Assembly: GCA_011043375.1 (NCBI GenBank)
Contig: DQYP01000092.1
Location: forward strand, 1 to 17,702
Reading direction: 5' to 3'
Source of the DNA: Thermotogaceae bacterium
GTDB lineage: Bacteria; Thermotogota; Thermotogae; B21-G9; HyVt-16
DNA: 17,702 bases
Of this stretch, positions 6,681 to 15,098 are shown piece after piece; the first letter of the stretch is position 1; every line of letters begins with the position of its first letter. Made by a program: the position numbers and the translations under genes. Below the pieces are notes generated by a model. It searched no databases, was not told where the DNA came from, and was given only the letters and a program-made list of their open reading frames with translations.

Positions 6681-6694
6681 AAAAATCTTAAGGT
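6674..6694 (+). promoter_or_regulatory. Weak inverted repeat over the permease ribosome binding site
   Basis: ACCTTAA (6674-6680, the end of pyrH) is the exact reverse complement of TTAAGGT (6688-6694), with a 7-base A-rich loop. The right arm contains AAGG, the only Shine-Dalgarno-like sequence before the permease ATG at 6704. Folding could hide it, but the stem is AT-rich and would be weak at high temperature. Confidence 0.3.
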
Positions 6695-6703
6695 AGCGAT
6701 ATA

Positions 6704-7975
6704 ATGCATGCACTAATAGCGATTTTAATATTCATGGTTGTCTATTTTTTCATAATATCCGAGAAGATCAATAGGGTTATACCTGCTATACTTGGTGCAG
6801 TTTTGTTATTGTTCTTTGGTGTTTTTAAAAATCCAGCCGATGTTTTTACCAAATACATAGATTTCAACACTATTTTCTTACTGATAGGCATGATGGCTTT
6901 CGTTTTTACCATCCAAGAAACGGGATTCTTCGAATACGTGGCCTTCAAGATTTTGAAGATATCAAAGGGTTCGTTAAAGAAAACCTTCTTGCTTTTGAAT
7001 TTTGCGGTTTTCACCTTTTCAGCTTTCCTCGATAATGTAACCACAATACTGATATTCGTCCCAATAACCTTGGCCATTGCGGATGCTGTGGAAATAGAGC
7101 CTTCTTTCATGATCATTGCAGAAATAATCAGCTCGAACATAGGTGGAACCACAACACTCATAGGTGATCCTCCAAATATAATGATAGGTTCAGCTGCCAA
7201 GCTTTCCTTTCTAAATTTCGTTATGAACACGGGAGTAGCTGGAATAATCATCTTTACTGTATCGATATTTGTTATATACCTACTCAATTTCAAAAGTTTA
7301 AATGTTAAATTCGAAAGCTCCACATTTCAAAACGCCGAAAGATTTAATGAAAAAAAGGTAAGGAAATCTTTCCTGTTGGTCATATTAACCATATTGCTAT
7401 TTTCGATACAAGAATTCATAAAGGTGGAAAATTCCATCATAGCGCTTGGAATGGGATTCTTGGCTATATTGATCGTTGGAGACAAGGAGCCAGGCGATTA
7501 TCTTGGAAAAATAGAGTGGGAAACTATTTTCTTCTTCATAGGATTGTTCATAGTCACTGGTGCTCTTGAGGATACTGGTGTTTTGGAGAAATTCGCTGAA
7601 TATTTAGAAAAAGCTTTTGGTGGATCAGAAAGAATGTTCGGTCTCTCTTTGTTCTCAACTTCCTTTGTCATGAGTGGCTTCGTCGATAACATTCCATTCA
7701 CCGCAACAATGATACCAATAATAAAATCCCTTCCGAGGGTAAACCCTGAGATCTTCGTGAACTTGAAGCCAATCTGGTGGGCTTTATCATTGGGAGCCTG
7801 TCTTGGCGGGAATTTGACACCAATAGGTGCGTCAGCAAACGTCGTTGCTTTAGCCATACTCGAAAAATCTCAAAGAAAAAAGATGGGGTTCTGGCGATTC
7901 TTGAAAAACACTCTGTTGATCAACATATTGGTGTTTGTGATTGCATTGATATTCTTAGATATCAGGTATTTTTAA
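6704..7975 (+). CDS. ArsB/NhaD-superfamily (ion transporter) permease
   Basis: This 423-residue integral membrane protein has about 11-12 helices and the signatures of the ArsB/NhaD (citrate-transporter-like) superfamily. The first half carries SAFLDNVTTIL (106-116) and NIGGTTTLIGDPPN (145-158). The second half carries the mirror motif SGFVDNIPFTATMIP (324-338) and GGNLTPIGASANVV. Both halves keep the Asp-Asn pair (Asp110-Asn111, Asp328-Asn329), as in NhaD and ArsB. The substrate (Na+/H+, arsenite, dicarboxylate or other) cannot be read from the sequence; no arsenic genes are near. ATG 6704 follows pyrH by 23 bases with a weak AAGG site. The glycoside-hydrolase-like gene follows after 9 bases, so the two may be co-transcribed. 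A paralogue lies at 13770-15059. Confidence 0.88.
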   Translation: MHALIAILIFMVVYFFIISEKINRVIPAILGAVLLLFFGVFKNPADVFTKYIDFNTIFLLIGMMAFVFTIQETGFFEYVAFKILKISKGSLKKTFLLLNFAVFTFSAFLDNVTTILIFVPITLAIADAVEIEPSFMIIAEIISSNIGGTTTLIGDPPNIMIGSAAKLSFLNFVMNTGVAGIIIFTVSIFVIYLLNFKSLNVKFESSTFQNAERFNEKKVRKSFLLVILTILLFSIQEFIKVENSIIALGMGFLAILIVGDKEPGDYLGKIEWETIFFFIGLFIVTGALEDTGVLEKFAEYLEKAFGGSERMFGLSLFSTSFVMSGFVDNIPFTATMIPIIKSLPRVNPEIFVNLKPIWWALSLGACLGGNLTPIGASANVVALAILEKSQRKKMGFWRFLKNTLLINILVFVIALIFLDIRYF

Positions 7976-7984
7976 CGAGTTTAA

Positions 7985-10498
7985 ATGAGGGAGGCTAAAA
8001 GTAACAGCATGTCCTCCAAAACGAGTGTATTCATAATTTCAACAAGATCAGGATTCGATGTTTCCAAAAAGATTGAAGTAATTCTTAAGAGAAGGTTTTG
8101 TCCTCACCTGGATTCGTCGTGTAATATAACGTTTTATGAGTTGAACTCATTGAACAGCATCGATATGCCCAAGAAAAAAAACATCAGATTCTTCATCGCA
8201 ATGTATGATGATCTTCCAATGATCAGTAAAAAAATTCAAAAGATACCTACACTATCCTCATTGACCAATGAAGGATTCTATGTAAAATGTTCAAAATCAC
8301 TCAATGCAAACGATGTAGTAATAATCGCACGAAATAGTCTTGGAATATTACATGGTCTTGGAAAATTTCTGATGAGCTATGAATTCGATGAAGATGGTTT
8401 GATAAAGGACCTTGAATTTGTTGACTCCCCTGCTTTTGAGTTAAGAGGTATGTTTTTTGCTACCCATAAGCAAAACAATGTCACCGAATTCTGGGATATC
8501 AAACATTGGAAAGAATACCTGGAGGACATGATACTTTTAGGGTTAAACACCATAGGAGTGTACCCGATTCATTTTGCAAGATGGCCCGGAGTAATCCCCT
8601 GGGGAGAAAAGAAATGGTTTGTGTCTGAACAACGAAGAAGAGAATGGGAATACAGATGGAAGATTCATTTGGAACTTCCAAATATTGCCAAAGAATACGG
8701 ATTGAGATATGGTATATGGGTTCCTCCCAACGATATCTTTCCAGCCCAACTACAAGAAAATTGGAGCTTTGGAGACCCTTACGTTTGTCCATCGATACCA
8801 CAGGCGCGAGAGACGATTCTATATGATCGTGAAGAGTTGTTCAAATCATTGAGCAATGTGGATTTTATTTTTATACCATCAGGAGACGAAGGAGGATGCA
8901 AAAAATGTGATAAAATTGGTCCATGTCATCCCTGGGTGAAGACTTATTTGGAGCTGGTGGAAGACACATATAGGATACTGCAAAAATATCATCCCAAAGC
9001 CAAAATTTGGATATCAAATCAAGCCCTCGATTATGAACAACAGCGAATACTCTTTGAATATTTGAATACAAAAGCCCCGGATTGGTTGGAAGCTTTGGTA
9101 TATGGCCCGGGCGGAGACATACTGCGAACTTACCTCAATCCAGAAAGAGAGAATACAAAACTTGAGTATATGCAATTTGGAGAGATGAACAGGTATCTAA
9201 AGGAACTGTTTAGATTACTGCCTGCGAAGTATAAGATAATTCTATATCCAGATATAACACACCCTTATAGAGCCCAATATGAGATAAACAAGCTGGATAG
9301 ACGAATAGCCTTGATTTGTGGACGCGAGGATGCACCTATATTCATGGGAATTGATATGAAGGATATCCACGATAGAACCGCTGTTTATGCTGAAGGATCT
9401 ATTCCCTACACCGAAGGAAACCACGATGATTTTAATAAAGCAGTCTGGTTGAGATTAAATTGGGATCCATATAAAGATATCAATTCAATCGCCAAAGAGT
9501 ACTGTAAACTCTTTTTCGGTTCGGATATGCTAAATGATATTACGAAAGCTATGAACATCGTCGAAAAGGTTTGGCATCGAAGATTGGAAAACTCAAAATA
9601 CGATATCGATGAATTGAACATGATAATAGAAAAAGTAGATTCTTCTCTTGGCAACAGGGTCAAGAACAATTGGCGTTGGTATATGATAAAATTCATTTCT
9701 CTTTTATTCAAATACATGCAAACGAAAATTCATGACGATAAAAAATACAGGCCAGAATTCGAAGAACTGATACTAAAATCATTAAATCATGAGAAACTGC
9801 TGCTGAAGACTATCAATAATATCATAGCCGTTCACAGCAAAAGGACAGAAGAGTACAACGATATAAAAAAACAACTACTTGACATTGCCAAACGAATAGA
9901 AGAAATACATCGAATGAAACTGTATGCCTCTGTGGAACGTTTGGATATGAACATGACAATCTTGGACTGGATGACTCAAGAACTCAAAAAGGCAATGGTA
10001 TCCAGGGATAAAATCAACCTGAGAGATGAAATTGAAAAGATTTTGAGATACGAAGATCCAGGTCCTGGAGGCTACTATGATGATCTCGGGAATTTCGATA
10101 AACAACCACATCTTTTGGAAGATTCCAGAGTACTATTCGCTGTCAATCTGAAGAACATTAATCCTGAAGTTAGATTGTCGCAGAATACCCACGCTTGGGC
10201 AGAAAAAGGGTTACCAATTGTTTTGATCTACAATGATGTGGATAGCAAAGTAGAGTATACAATCAAGGTTACATACTTGGCTGACGAATGGAGTATCGGG
10301 ACTCTTCAGAAATTATACGCCAACGGTCATTTGATTCATGATGAATTGGAACTGCCATCTTTCAACCCCGAGCAGTACGTGTTTTCGATTCCAAAGGATG
10401 TATACGCCAATGGCAGCTTGAGGTTGGAATTCGTTTCCACAAATGGTAGAGCCTCTGTCTCAGAAGTTTGGTTGATGAGAAAACACGCTTTGAAATAG
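7985..10498 (+). CDS. Large glycoside-hydrolase-like protein, uncharacterised
   Basis: This 837-residue protein has no signal peptide or membrane helix and is probably cytoplasmic. Residues ~95-155 (GFYVKCSK, VVIIARNSLGILHGLGKFL, LEFVDSPAFELRGMFF) resemble the small alpha/beta domain that precedes the barrel in GH20, GH67 and GH84 enzymes. A TIM-barrel-like region follows (about 155-480), with the acidic motif PSGDEGGCKKC (298-308; Asp301, Glu302) where GH20-type enzymes carry their catalytic acids. Cys305, Cys308 and Cys314 might bind a metal. Then come a long helical region (485-690), DPGPGGYYDDLG (691-702) and a C-terminal beta-sandwich-like domain. The substrate is unknown. ATG 7985 lies nine bases after the permease; ATG 8009 is an alternative, and GAGGGAGG (7987-7994) is poorly spaced for both. 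Confidence 0.65.
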   Translation: MREAKSNSMSSKTSVFIISTRSGFDVSKKIEVILKRRFCPHLDSSCNITFYELNSLNSIDMPKKKNIRFFIAMYDDLPMISKKIQKIPTLSSLTNEGFYVKCSKSLNANDVVIIARNSLGILHGLGKFLMSYEFDEDGLIKDLEFVDSPAFELRGMFFATHKQNNVTEFWDIKHWKEYLEDMILLGLNTIGVYPIHFARWPGVIPWGEKKWFVSEQRRREWEYRWKIHLELPNIAKEYGLRYGIWVPPNDIFPAQLQENWSFGDPYVCPSIPQARETILYDREELFKSLSNVDFIFIPSGDEGGCKKCDKIGPCHPWVKTYLELVEDTYRILQKYHPKAKIWISNQALDYEQQRILFEYLNTKAPDWLEALVYGPGGDILRTYLNPERENTKLEYMQFGEMNRYLKELFRLLPAKYKIILYPDITHPYRAQYEINKLDRRIALICGREDAPIFMGIDMKDIHDRTAVYAEGSIPYTEGNHDDFNKAVWLRLNWDPYKDINSIAKEYCKLFFGSDMLNDITKAMNIVEKVWHRRLENSKYDIDELNMIIEKVDSSLGNRVKNNWRWYMIKFISLLFKYMQTKIHDDKKYRPEFEELILKSLNHEKLLLKTINNIIAVHSKRTEEYNDIKKQLLDIAKRIEEIHRMKLYASVERLDMNMTILDWMTQELKKAMVSRDKINLRDEIEKILRYEDPGPGGYYDDLGNFDKQPHLLEDSRVLFAVNLKNINPEVRLSQNTHAWAEKGLPIVLIYNDVDSKVEYTIKVTYLADEWSIGTLQKLYANGHLIHDELELPSFNPEQYVFSIPKDVYANGSLRLEFVSTNGRASVSEVWLMRKHALK

Positions 10499-10528
10499 TG
10501 CAAAAATGTCGGAAATTCTTCGTTCAAA

Positions 10529-11170
10529 TCAGCTTACCGAACAAACTGGACACTTTGGATTTTTCGATAATTTAATATATTCGAAAATGTTACTCTTCAA
10601 ATCGAAATGAAACAATTTTCCAATCAACTTGCTTTTCCCATTCAGAAAATTGAAAGCTTCCTTTGCCTGGTAAAATCCTGCAAGAACATTCGTGAAAGTT
10701 ATTATTCCGGGTTTTTCTTTCTTCAATGGCTTAACAGGATGGAAACAACGATAGCACGCCGTCTCCTCCGGAACGTAAATGAAGACCGTTCCTATGAATC
10801 CCTCCACACCAGCTTCTATGAAAGGTATCTTGTTCTTTACACAAAAATCATTTACGATGAAGCGAGTTTCGGCGTTATCAACGCATAACAATATTAAGTT
10901 GAAACATTTGAGGTTTTCCACATTTTCATCGTTCAGTTTCATTTCAAAGAATCTTAGATTTTCAACACTTGAAAATCTTTCCTTCAAGACCTGGATTTTG
11001 CTTTTTCCAAGGTCATTGATTGTGTAAAATATTTGCCTGTGTATGTTGCTCTCTTCGACACGGTCAAAATCAAAAATCACTATTTCATTGGAGAGATTCA
11101 CTTTTAGCTCCAACAATCCCTTCAATGCTGAAAGACCGAGTCCTCCTGCGCCTATTATCGCCATTCTCAT
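10529..11170 (-). CDS. E1-like adenylyltransferase (ThiF/MoeB family), active subunit lacking the N-terminal helix
   Basis: The 213-residue protein aligns with MoeB/ThiF, which adenylate the C-terminal glycine of ubiquitin-like sulfur carriers. Visible: nucleotide loop GAGGLG (7-12), FDFD (Asp36), SNIHRQ (Asn42, Arg45), LGKSK (Lys56/Lys58), CVDN (Asp98), and two zinc CxxC pairs, CYRC (139, 142) and CPVC (207, 210). It begins directly at the Rossmann strand (MRMAIIGAGG). The usual N-terminal helix with R-Y-x-R-Q, which in MoeB reaches into the partner's ATP site, is missing; the upstream gene encodes such a segment. No cysteine lies between the CxxC pairs, so the crossover cysteine (MoeB Cys187, ThiF Cys184) is absent. 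ATG overlaps the upstream stop (ATGA) and AGAGGTG precedes it. No ThiS/MoaD-like partner is nearby. Confidence 0.85.
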   Translation of the reverse strand: MRMAIIGAGGLGLSALKGLLELKVNLSNEIVIFDFDRVEESNIHRQIFYTINDLGKSKIQVLKERFSSVENLRFFEMKLNDENVENLKCFNLILLCVDNAETRFIVNDFCVKNKIPFIEAGVEGFIGTVFIYVPEETACYRCFHPVKPLKKEKPGIITFTNVLAGFYQAKEAFNFLNGKSKLIGKLFHFDLKSNIFEYIKLSKNPKCPVCSVS

Positions 11171-11706
11171 TGTAAGAACACCTCTGGGAACTCGATTTCA
11201 ACAACTTTTTCGAATTCATCGTCTACAATATGCTTTACGATTTCCGATGTCAAAATACAGGCCAACATTCTTTTGTCTACAGTATTCTTTGTATCATACT
11301 TCCAAAATTCAAAATATTTTGAGAAAGATACCACCGTTGTTGTATCATCTTTTTTGAAGTTCACATGGAAAACACCTTTGTTTGAAAAAAAGGAGGTCCT
11401 TTTATTGTTCCCTATGATGTACAATCTCTCAAATTTTGCAAAATCCAAGTCTTCGATCTTTTCAACATTCAAAAAAGGATTCCTGATTTTCAAGTTTTCC
11501 CTGTAATCATCCGGATCTCGTAAAAAAATCGTTCTAAATCCTATCGATGCACATAAAAATATAACATCCTTTGAAATGGTATCATAGGTATTAACGAGTA
11601 GAGCCGAACTCATGATTTTGATCTGACCTGTCTCGCCTATTTCTGGAATTTTTATTTGTCGAGAGTAAAATTTATCGATGAGGAAGGTATTTTTATTTAT
11701 ATTCAC
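11167..11706 (-). CDS. Degenerate E1-like (ThiF-type) partner subunit
   Basis: This 179-residue protein starts with FYSRQIKIPEIGETGQ (13-28), nearly the classic RYSRQI-LPEIGE-GQ opening of ThiF/MoeB enzymes, followed by a first Rossmann strand (SALLV). There the GxGxxG loop is lost (NTYDTIS). CASIGFRTIFLRDPDDY then follows the LASAGVGxLTLLDFD pattern of E1 enzymes without the catalytic residues. The remainder is divergent and has no zinc CxxC pairs. I read it as an inactive E1-like half that pairs with the downstream active subunit, much as eukaryotic SUMO and NEDD8 E1s pair an inactive and an active half. In the RYxRQ motif the first Arg is Phe here. The start is GTG 11706, with GGGGGTGA (11713-11720) upstream. 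It diverges from ligA. Confidence 0.6.
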   Translation of the reverse strand: MNINKNTFLIDKFYSRQIKIPEIGETGQIKIMSSALLVNTYDTISKDVIFLCASIGFRTIFLRDPDDYRENLKIRNPFLNVEKIEDLDFAKFERLYIIGNNKRTSFFSNKGVFHVNFKKDDTTTVVSFSKYFEFWKYDTKNTVDKRMLACILTSEIVKHIVDDEFEKVVEIEFPEVFLQ

Positions 11707-11756
11707 AAAAAGTCACCCCCAAAAATTTTATCATACACATATAAAGGAGGGATAGA
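11707..11756. promoter_or_regulatory. Short divergent region between the E1-like pair and ligA
   Basis: Only 50 bases separate two divergent starts. Both ribosome sites lie inside it: GGGGGTGA on the - strand at 11713-11720, and AAAGGAGG on the + strand at 11743-11750. TATCAT (11729-11734, +) and TATGAT on the opposite strand over almost the same bases could serve as -10 elements, but no good -35 is seen. The promoters must overlap each other or the coding regions. Confidence 0.35.
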
Positions 11757-13763
11757 ATGAGTCAGATACCAAAAAAAATCTTGGAGGAAATCGAAAAACT
11801 GAGAGAAGAAATAGAATATCACAATTATAGATACTATATACTCAATGATCCTGTGATCACGGATCAAGAATACGATGAATTGATGAAACGGTTGATAGAG
11901 CTCGAAAAGAAATATCCAGAACTCGTCACCCCCGATTCTCCCACTCAAAGAGTTGGTGGAAAAGTCGCTGAAGGATTCAAGAAAGTCAGACATTCGATCA
12001 GGATGCTGAGTCTCGATAACACCTACTCCGAAGAGGAATTGAAAAAATTCAATGAAAGAATAAAGAGAACACTCGAAATCGAGAAAGTCGAGTATGTAGT
12101 TGAACTGAAAATAGATGGTTTTTCAGTCGCATTGCGATACAAAGATGGTAAATTCGAACAAGGAATCACCAGAGGAGATGGAATAACAGGCGAAGACATA
12201 ACCGAAAATTTGAAAACTGTCAAATCTATTCCATTGAGGTTAAGAAAAAAAATAAATGTGGAAGTTCGTGGCGAAGTCTATATGTCAAAAGATGAATTCA
12301 ATCGAATAAACCAAGAACGTATGAAAAAAGGGTTGCCGCTTTTTGCAAATCCTCGAAATGCAGCTGCCGGAACCATGAGACAATTCGATAGTTCTGTTGT
12401 GGCAAGAAGAAACTTGGATTCCTTCATCTATTATGTGATAGATCCCGAGAGTCACGGCTTGAAAACTCAAAGTGAAACATTGAAATTTCTAAAATCCATC
12501 GGTTTTAAAGTCAATCCCAATTACATTGTTACAAACGAGTTAGGCGAAATAATAGATTACTGGAATTACTGGATAGAGAACAGAAAAAAGCTCGCTTACA
12601 ACATCGATGGATTGGTTATAAAGGTTAACAAAATCGAGTATCAGAAATTACTCGGTGAGACAGCTAAAAGCCCAAGATGGGCAATAGCATTCAAATTTCC
12701 TGCAGAACAGGTTAGAACGAAAATAACGGGAGTGACCGTTCAAGTAGGAAGAACAGGTGTTCTGACACCTGTAGCAGAACTTGAACCAGTTCAATTAGGA
12801 GGCACAACTGTTAAAAGAGCTTCTCTACACAATTTTGATTATATAAAAGCCAAGGATATTAAGATAGGGGATACAGTACTGATAGAAAAGGCTGGGGAAA
12901 TAATACCGCAAGTTGTGAAATCAATTAAAGAACTCAGAACTGGGAAGGAAAAAGACATAGAAGTACCAACAAGTTGCCCGGTGTGTGGTGGAAAGGTAGG
13001 TAAACTAAAAGAGGATGAAGTGGCCATAAGGTGTTTGAACCCACACTGCCCAGCTAAATTGAAAAGGGCAGTGGAAATCTTTGTTTCGAGAGAAGCAATG
13101 AATATAGAAGGAATTGGTGAAAAATTGATAGACCAATTGATTGATAAAGGAATAGTCAAAGATATAGCTGATATTTATTATTTAACCCCATTTGATTTGA
13201 TTCCTCTTGAAAGAATGGGGCCAAAGGCTGCAGATAATATATTGAAAGCGATTGAAAAGAGCAAGAGATCGCCACTGCATAAATTGATAACCGCATTGGG
13301 AATACCATTCGTTGGAAGTAAAACTGCGGCTGTGCTTGCGGAACACTTCAAAAACTTAGACAGACTTGCAAAAGCGAGTTATGAAGAGTTGATGGAAATC
13401 GAAGGGATAGGTGAAGAAATCGCTAAAAGCATTGTGGAATATTTCTTATCCGATAAAACAAAAGAAATAATCTCAAAACTTAAGAAAGCGGGTGTCAATA
13501 TGAGTGGAGAAGCAAAAGAGGAGGAAGAAAAATCATTGAAAGGTTTGAGATTCGTTGTAACCGGTACTTTGAAAAACTATACACGTTCTGAGATAGAGGA
13601 GTTGATTAGAAAGAAAGGAGGCATGGTTAGTAATTCAGTTTCCAAAAAGACGGATTATCTGATATTGGGTGAAAATCCTGGTTCTAAGTACCAAAAAGCT
13701 TTGCAACTGGGAACCAAAGTGATCACGGAAGAAGAATTTGAGAAAATGCTGAAAAGAAGATGA
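11757..13763 (+). CDS. ligA: NAD+-dependent DNA ligase LigA
   Basis: LigA (668 residues, normal length) seals nicks in replication and repair using NAD+. In order: the NAD+-binding Ia domain (YYILNDPVITDQEYDEL, about 26-42); the adenylation domain with active-site Lys118 in VVELKIDG and TRGDGITGEDITEN; the OB fold (TPVAELEPVQLGGTTVKRASLHN); a four-Cys zinc finger (Cys407, 410, 426, 431); helix-hairpin-helix repeats (NIEGIGEKL, MGPKAADNIL, EIEGIGEEIA); and a C-terminal BRCT domain (about 590-668). ATG 11757 has AAAGGAGG 6 bases upstream. The second permease gene follows within a few bases. Confidence 0.98.
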   Translation: MSQIPKKILEEIEKLREEIEYHNYRYYILNDPVITDQEYDELMKRLIELEKKYPELVTPDSPTQRVGGKVAEGFKKVRHSIRMLSLDNTYSEEELKKFNERIKRTLEIEKVEYVVELKIDGFSVALRYKDGKFEQGITRGDGITGEDITENLKTVKSIPLRLRKKINVEVRGEVYMSKDEFNRINQERMKKGLPLFANPRNAAAGTMRQFDSSVVARRNLDSFIYYVIDPESHGLKTQSETLKFLKSIGFKVNPNYIVTNELGEIIDYWNYWIENRKKLAYNIDGLVIKVNKIEYQKLLGETAKSPRWAIAFKFPAEQVRTKITGVTVQVGRTGVLTPVAELEPVQLGGTTVKRASLHNFDYIKAKDIKIGDTVLIEKAGEIIPQVVKSIKELRTGKEKDIEVPTSCPVCGGKVGKLKEDEVAIRCLNPHCPAKLKRAVEIFVSREAMNIEGIGEKLIDQLIDKGIVKDIADIYYLTPFDLIPLERMGPKAADNILKAIEKSKRSPLHKLITALGIPFVGSKTAAVLAEHFKNLDRLAKASYEELMEIEGIGEEIAKSIVEYFLSDKTKEIISKLKKAGVNMSGEAKEEEEKSLKGLRFVVTGTLKNYTRSEIEELIRKKGGMVSNSVSKKTDYLILGENPGSKYQKALQLGTKVITEEEFEKMLKRR

Positions 13764-13769
13764 TTGCGA

Positions 13770-15059
13770 ATGGGTTTGGAAATGAGTTGGGAACCAATAT
13801 TCGTTTTTTCGATATTCGTATTCACTTACTTTATATTCATTAGTGGAAAGATAAGAAGTTCATTGATAGCGTTTTCAATGGGATTGTTGATAATTCTATC
13901 AAAGGCAGTCAAAGGATTCAATCTTCAGGACCTTGGAAGGATAATTGATTTCAACACCATCGGTCTTTTGATAGGGATGATGATAATCGTCGGGGTAATG
14001 AAGACAACTGGTGTTTTTCAGTACGTTGCTATAAAAGTCGTGAAATTAGTCAAGGCCAATTTCAGATTGATTTTTGTATTTTTCTCAATAACGATATTCG
14101 TCTTCTCAGCGTTTTTAGACAATGTAACAACGATTCTGCTGTTTTCACCTCTAATTTTTTTGATAACTGATACCCTTGAGATCGATCCGACTATTTTCAT
14201 GTTGGTGGCAATGTTTTCTGCAAATATCGGCGGCACAGCTACACTAATAGGTGATCCACCGAACATACTTGTGGGAAGTGCAAGCAAAAAAAGTTTCTTA
14301 GATTTCATAGGATACATGGGTCCAATAGCGCTTTTAATGCTCGCAATCGTTTTGTCTTTCTATACAGCTTTTTTCAAAAGCTATTTCAAAGTCAACAAAG
14401 AAAAGTTGAACAATTTTCTAACGATGGATCCAAAAAAGGTCATAACGGACAGAAGATTGTTTCTATCGTCTCTAATCGTTTTTTTTGGTGTGATAATCGG
14501 CTTTCTTTTACACGAGATGATGGATTACGAAATGGCTCTGATAGCCTTATTCGGTGCATCCGTGATTCTGATAGTATCTCAAAAAAGTTTTGAGGAAATC
14601 TCATCGAGTATAGAGTGGGATACGATCTTTTTCTTTATAGGTCTTTTCACGCTCGCATATGCAATGGAAGAGGTTGGGATAATAAGGGTATTTACCAGAT
14701 TGATCCTCGAATTTTCGGACCATCCCTTGATACTGGGAATACTCATAATCTGGCTTTCAGGAATCATTTCGGCGTTCATCGGAGCAGTACCAACCGTGGC
14801 TGTCATGATTCCTATTGTGAAAGCACTCGTTAATTTGGGATTACCTCAAGATCTTTGGTGGGCACTGGCAATGGGCGCATCCTTTGGAGGCAATGGCACG
14901 ATAACTGGTACCGCAGCCAACATGATAGGGAGCGGACTCTTAGAAAAGCACTTAAACACAAAAGCGAATTACTTGAAATTCATGAAGCATGGTTTTCCAG
15001 TAATGCTCTTGTGTTTGCTGATCAGCAGTTTTTATTATTTGATCAGGATGCTATGGTAA
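13770..15059 (+). CDS. Second ArsB/NhaD-superfamily permease, with altered second-half motif
   Basis: This membrane protein (~430 residues, 11-12 helices) is a paralogue of the permease at 6704-7975. The first-half signatures are intact: SAFLDNVTTIL (113-123, Asp117) and NIGGTATLIGDPPN (about 152-165). In the second half the expected (G/A)F(V/L)DN(I/V)PFT becomes SAFIGAVPTVAVMIP (334-348). The Asp-Asn pair is replaced by Gly-Ala, and the late motif is GGNGTITGTAANMI. The coupling ion or substrate may therefore differ. Possible starts are TTG 13764, ATG 13770 and ATG 13782; none has a strong ribosome site, and alignment with the paralogue slightly favours 13782. It follows the ligA stop almost directly and ends 39 bases before thyX. 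Confidence 0.87.
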   Translation: MGLEMSWEPIFVFSIFVFTYFIFISGKIRSSLIAFSMGLLIILSKAVKGFNLQDLGRIIDFNTIGLLIGMMIIVGVMKTTGVFQYVAIKVVKLVKANFRLIFVFFSITIFVFSAFLDNVTTILLFSPLIFLITDTLEIDPTIFMLVAMFSANIGGTATLIGDPPNILVGSASKKSFLDFIGYMGPIALLMLAIVLSFYTAFFKSYFKVNKEKLNNFLTMDPKKVITDRRLFLSSLIVFFGVIIGFLLHEMMDYEMALIALFGASVILIVSQKSFEEISSSIEWDTIFFFIGLFTLAYAMEEVGIIRVFTRLILEFSDHPLILGILIIWLSGIISAFIGAVPTVAVMIPIVKALVNLGLPQDLWWALAMGASFGGNGTITGTAANMIGSGLLEKHLNTKANYLKFMKHGFPVMLLCLLISSFYYLIRMLW

Positions 15060-15098
15060 AATTTAGTTGATATCATATACGTAGAGGTGGGAATCGGC

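Noticed and set aside
6742..7323. 193-residue open frame on the - strand opposite the first permease
   Set aside because: It is the antisense of a membrane protein gene, where long shadow frames are common; the + strand motifs are unambiguous.
10499..10528. Bidirectional terminator between the glycoside-hydrolase-like gene and the E1-like pair
   Set aside because: The 30-base convergent gap shows no GC-rich stem or T-tract in either direction.
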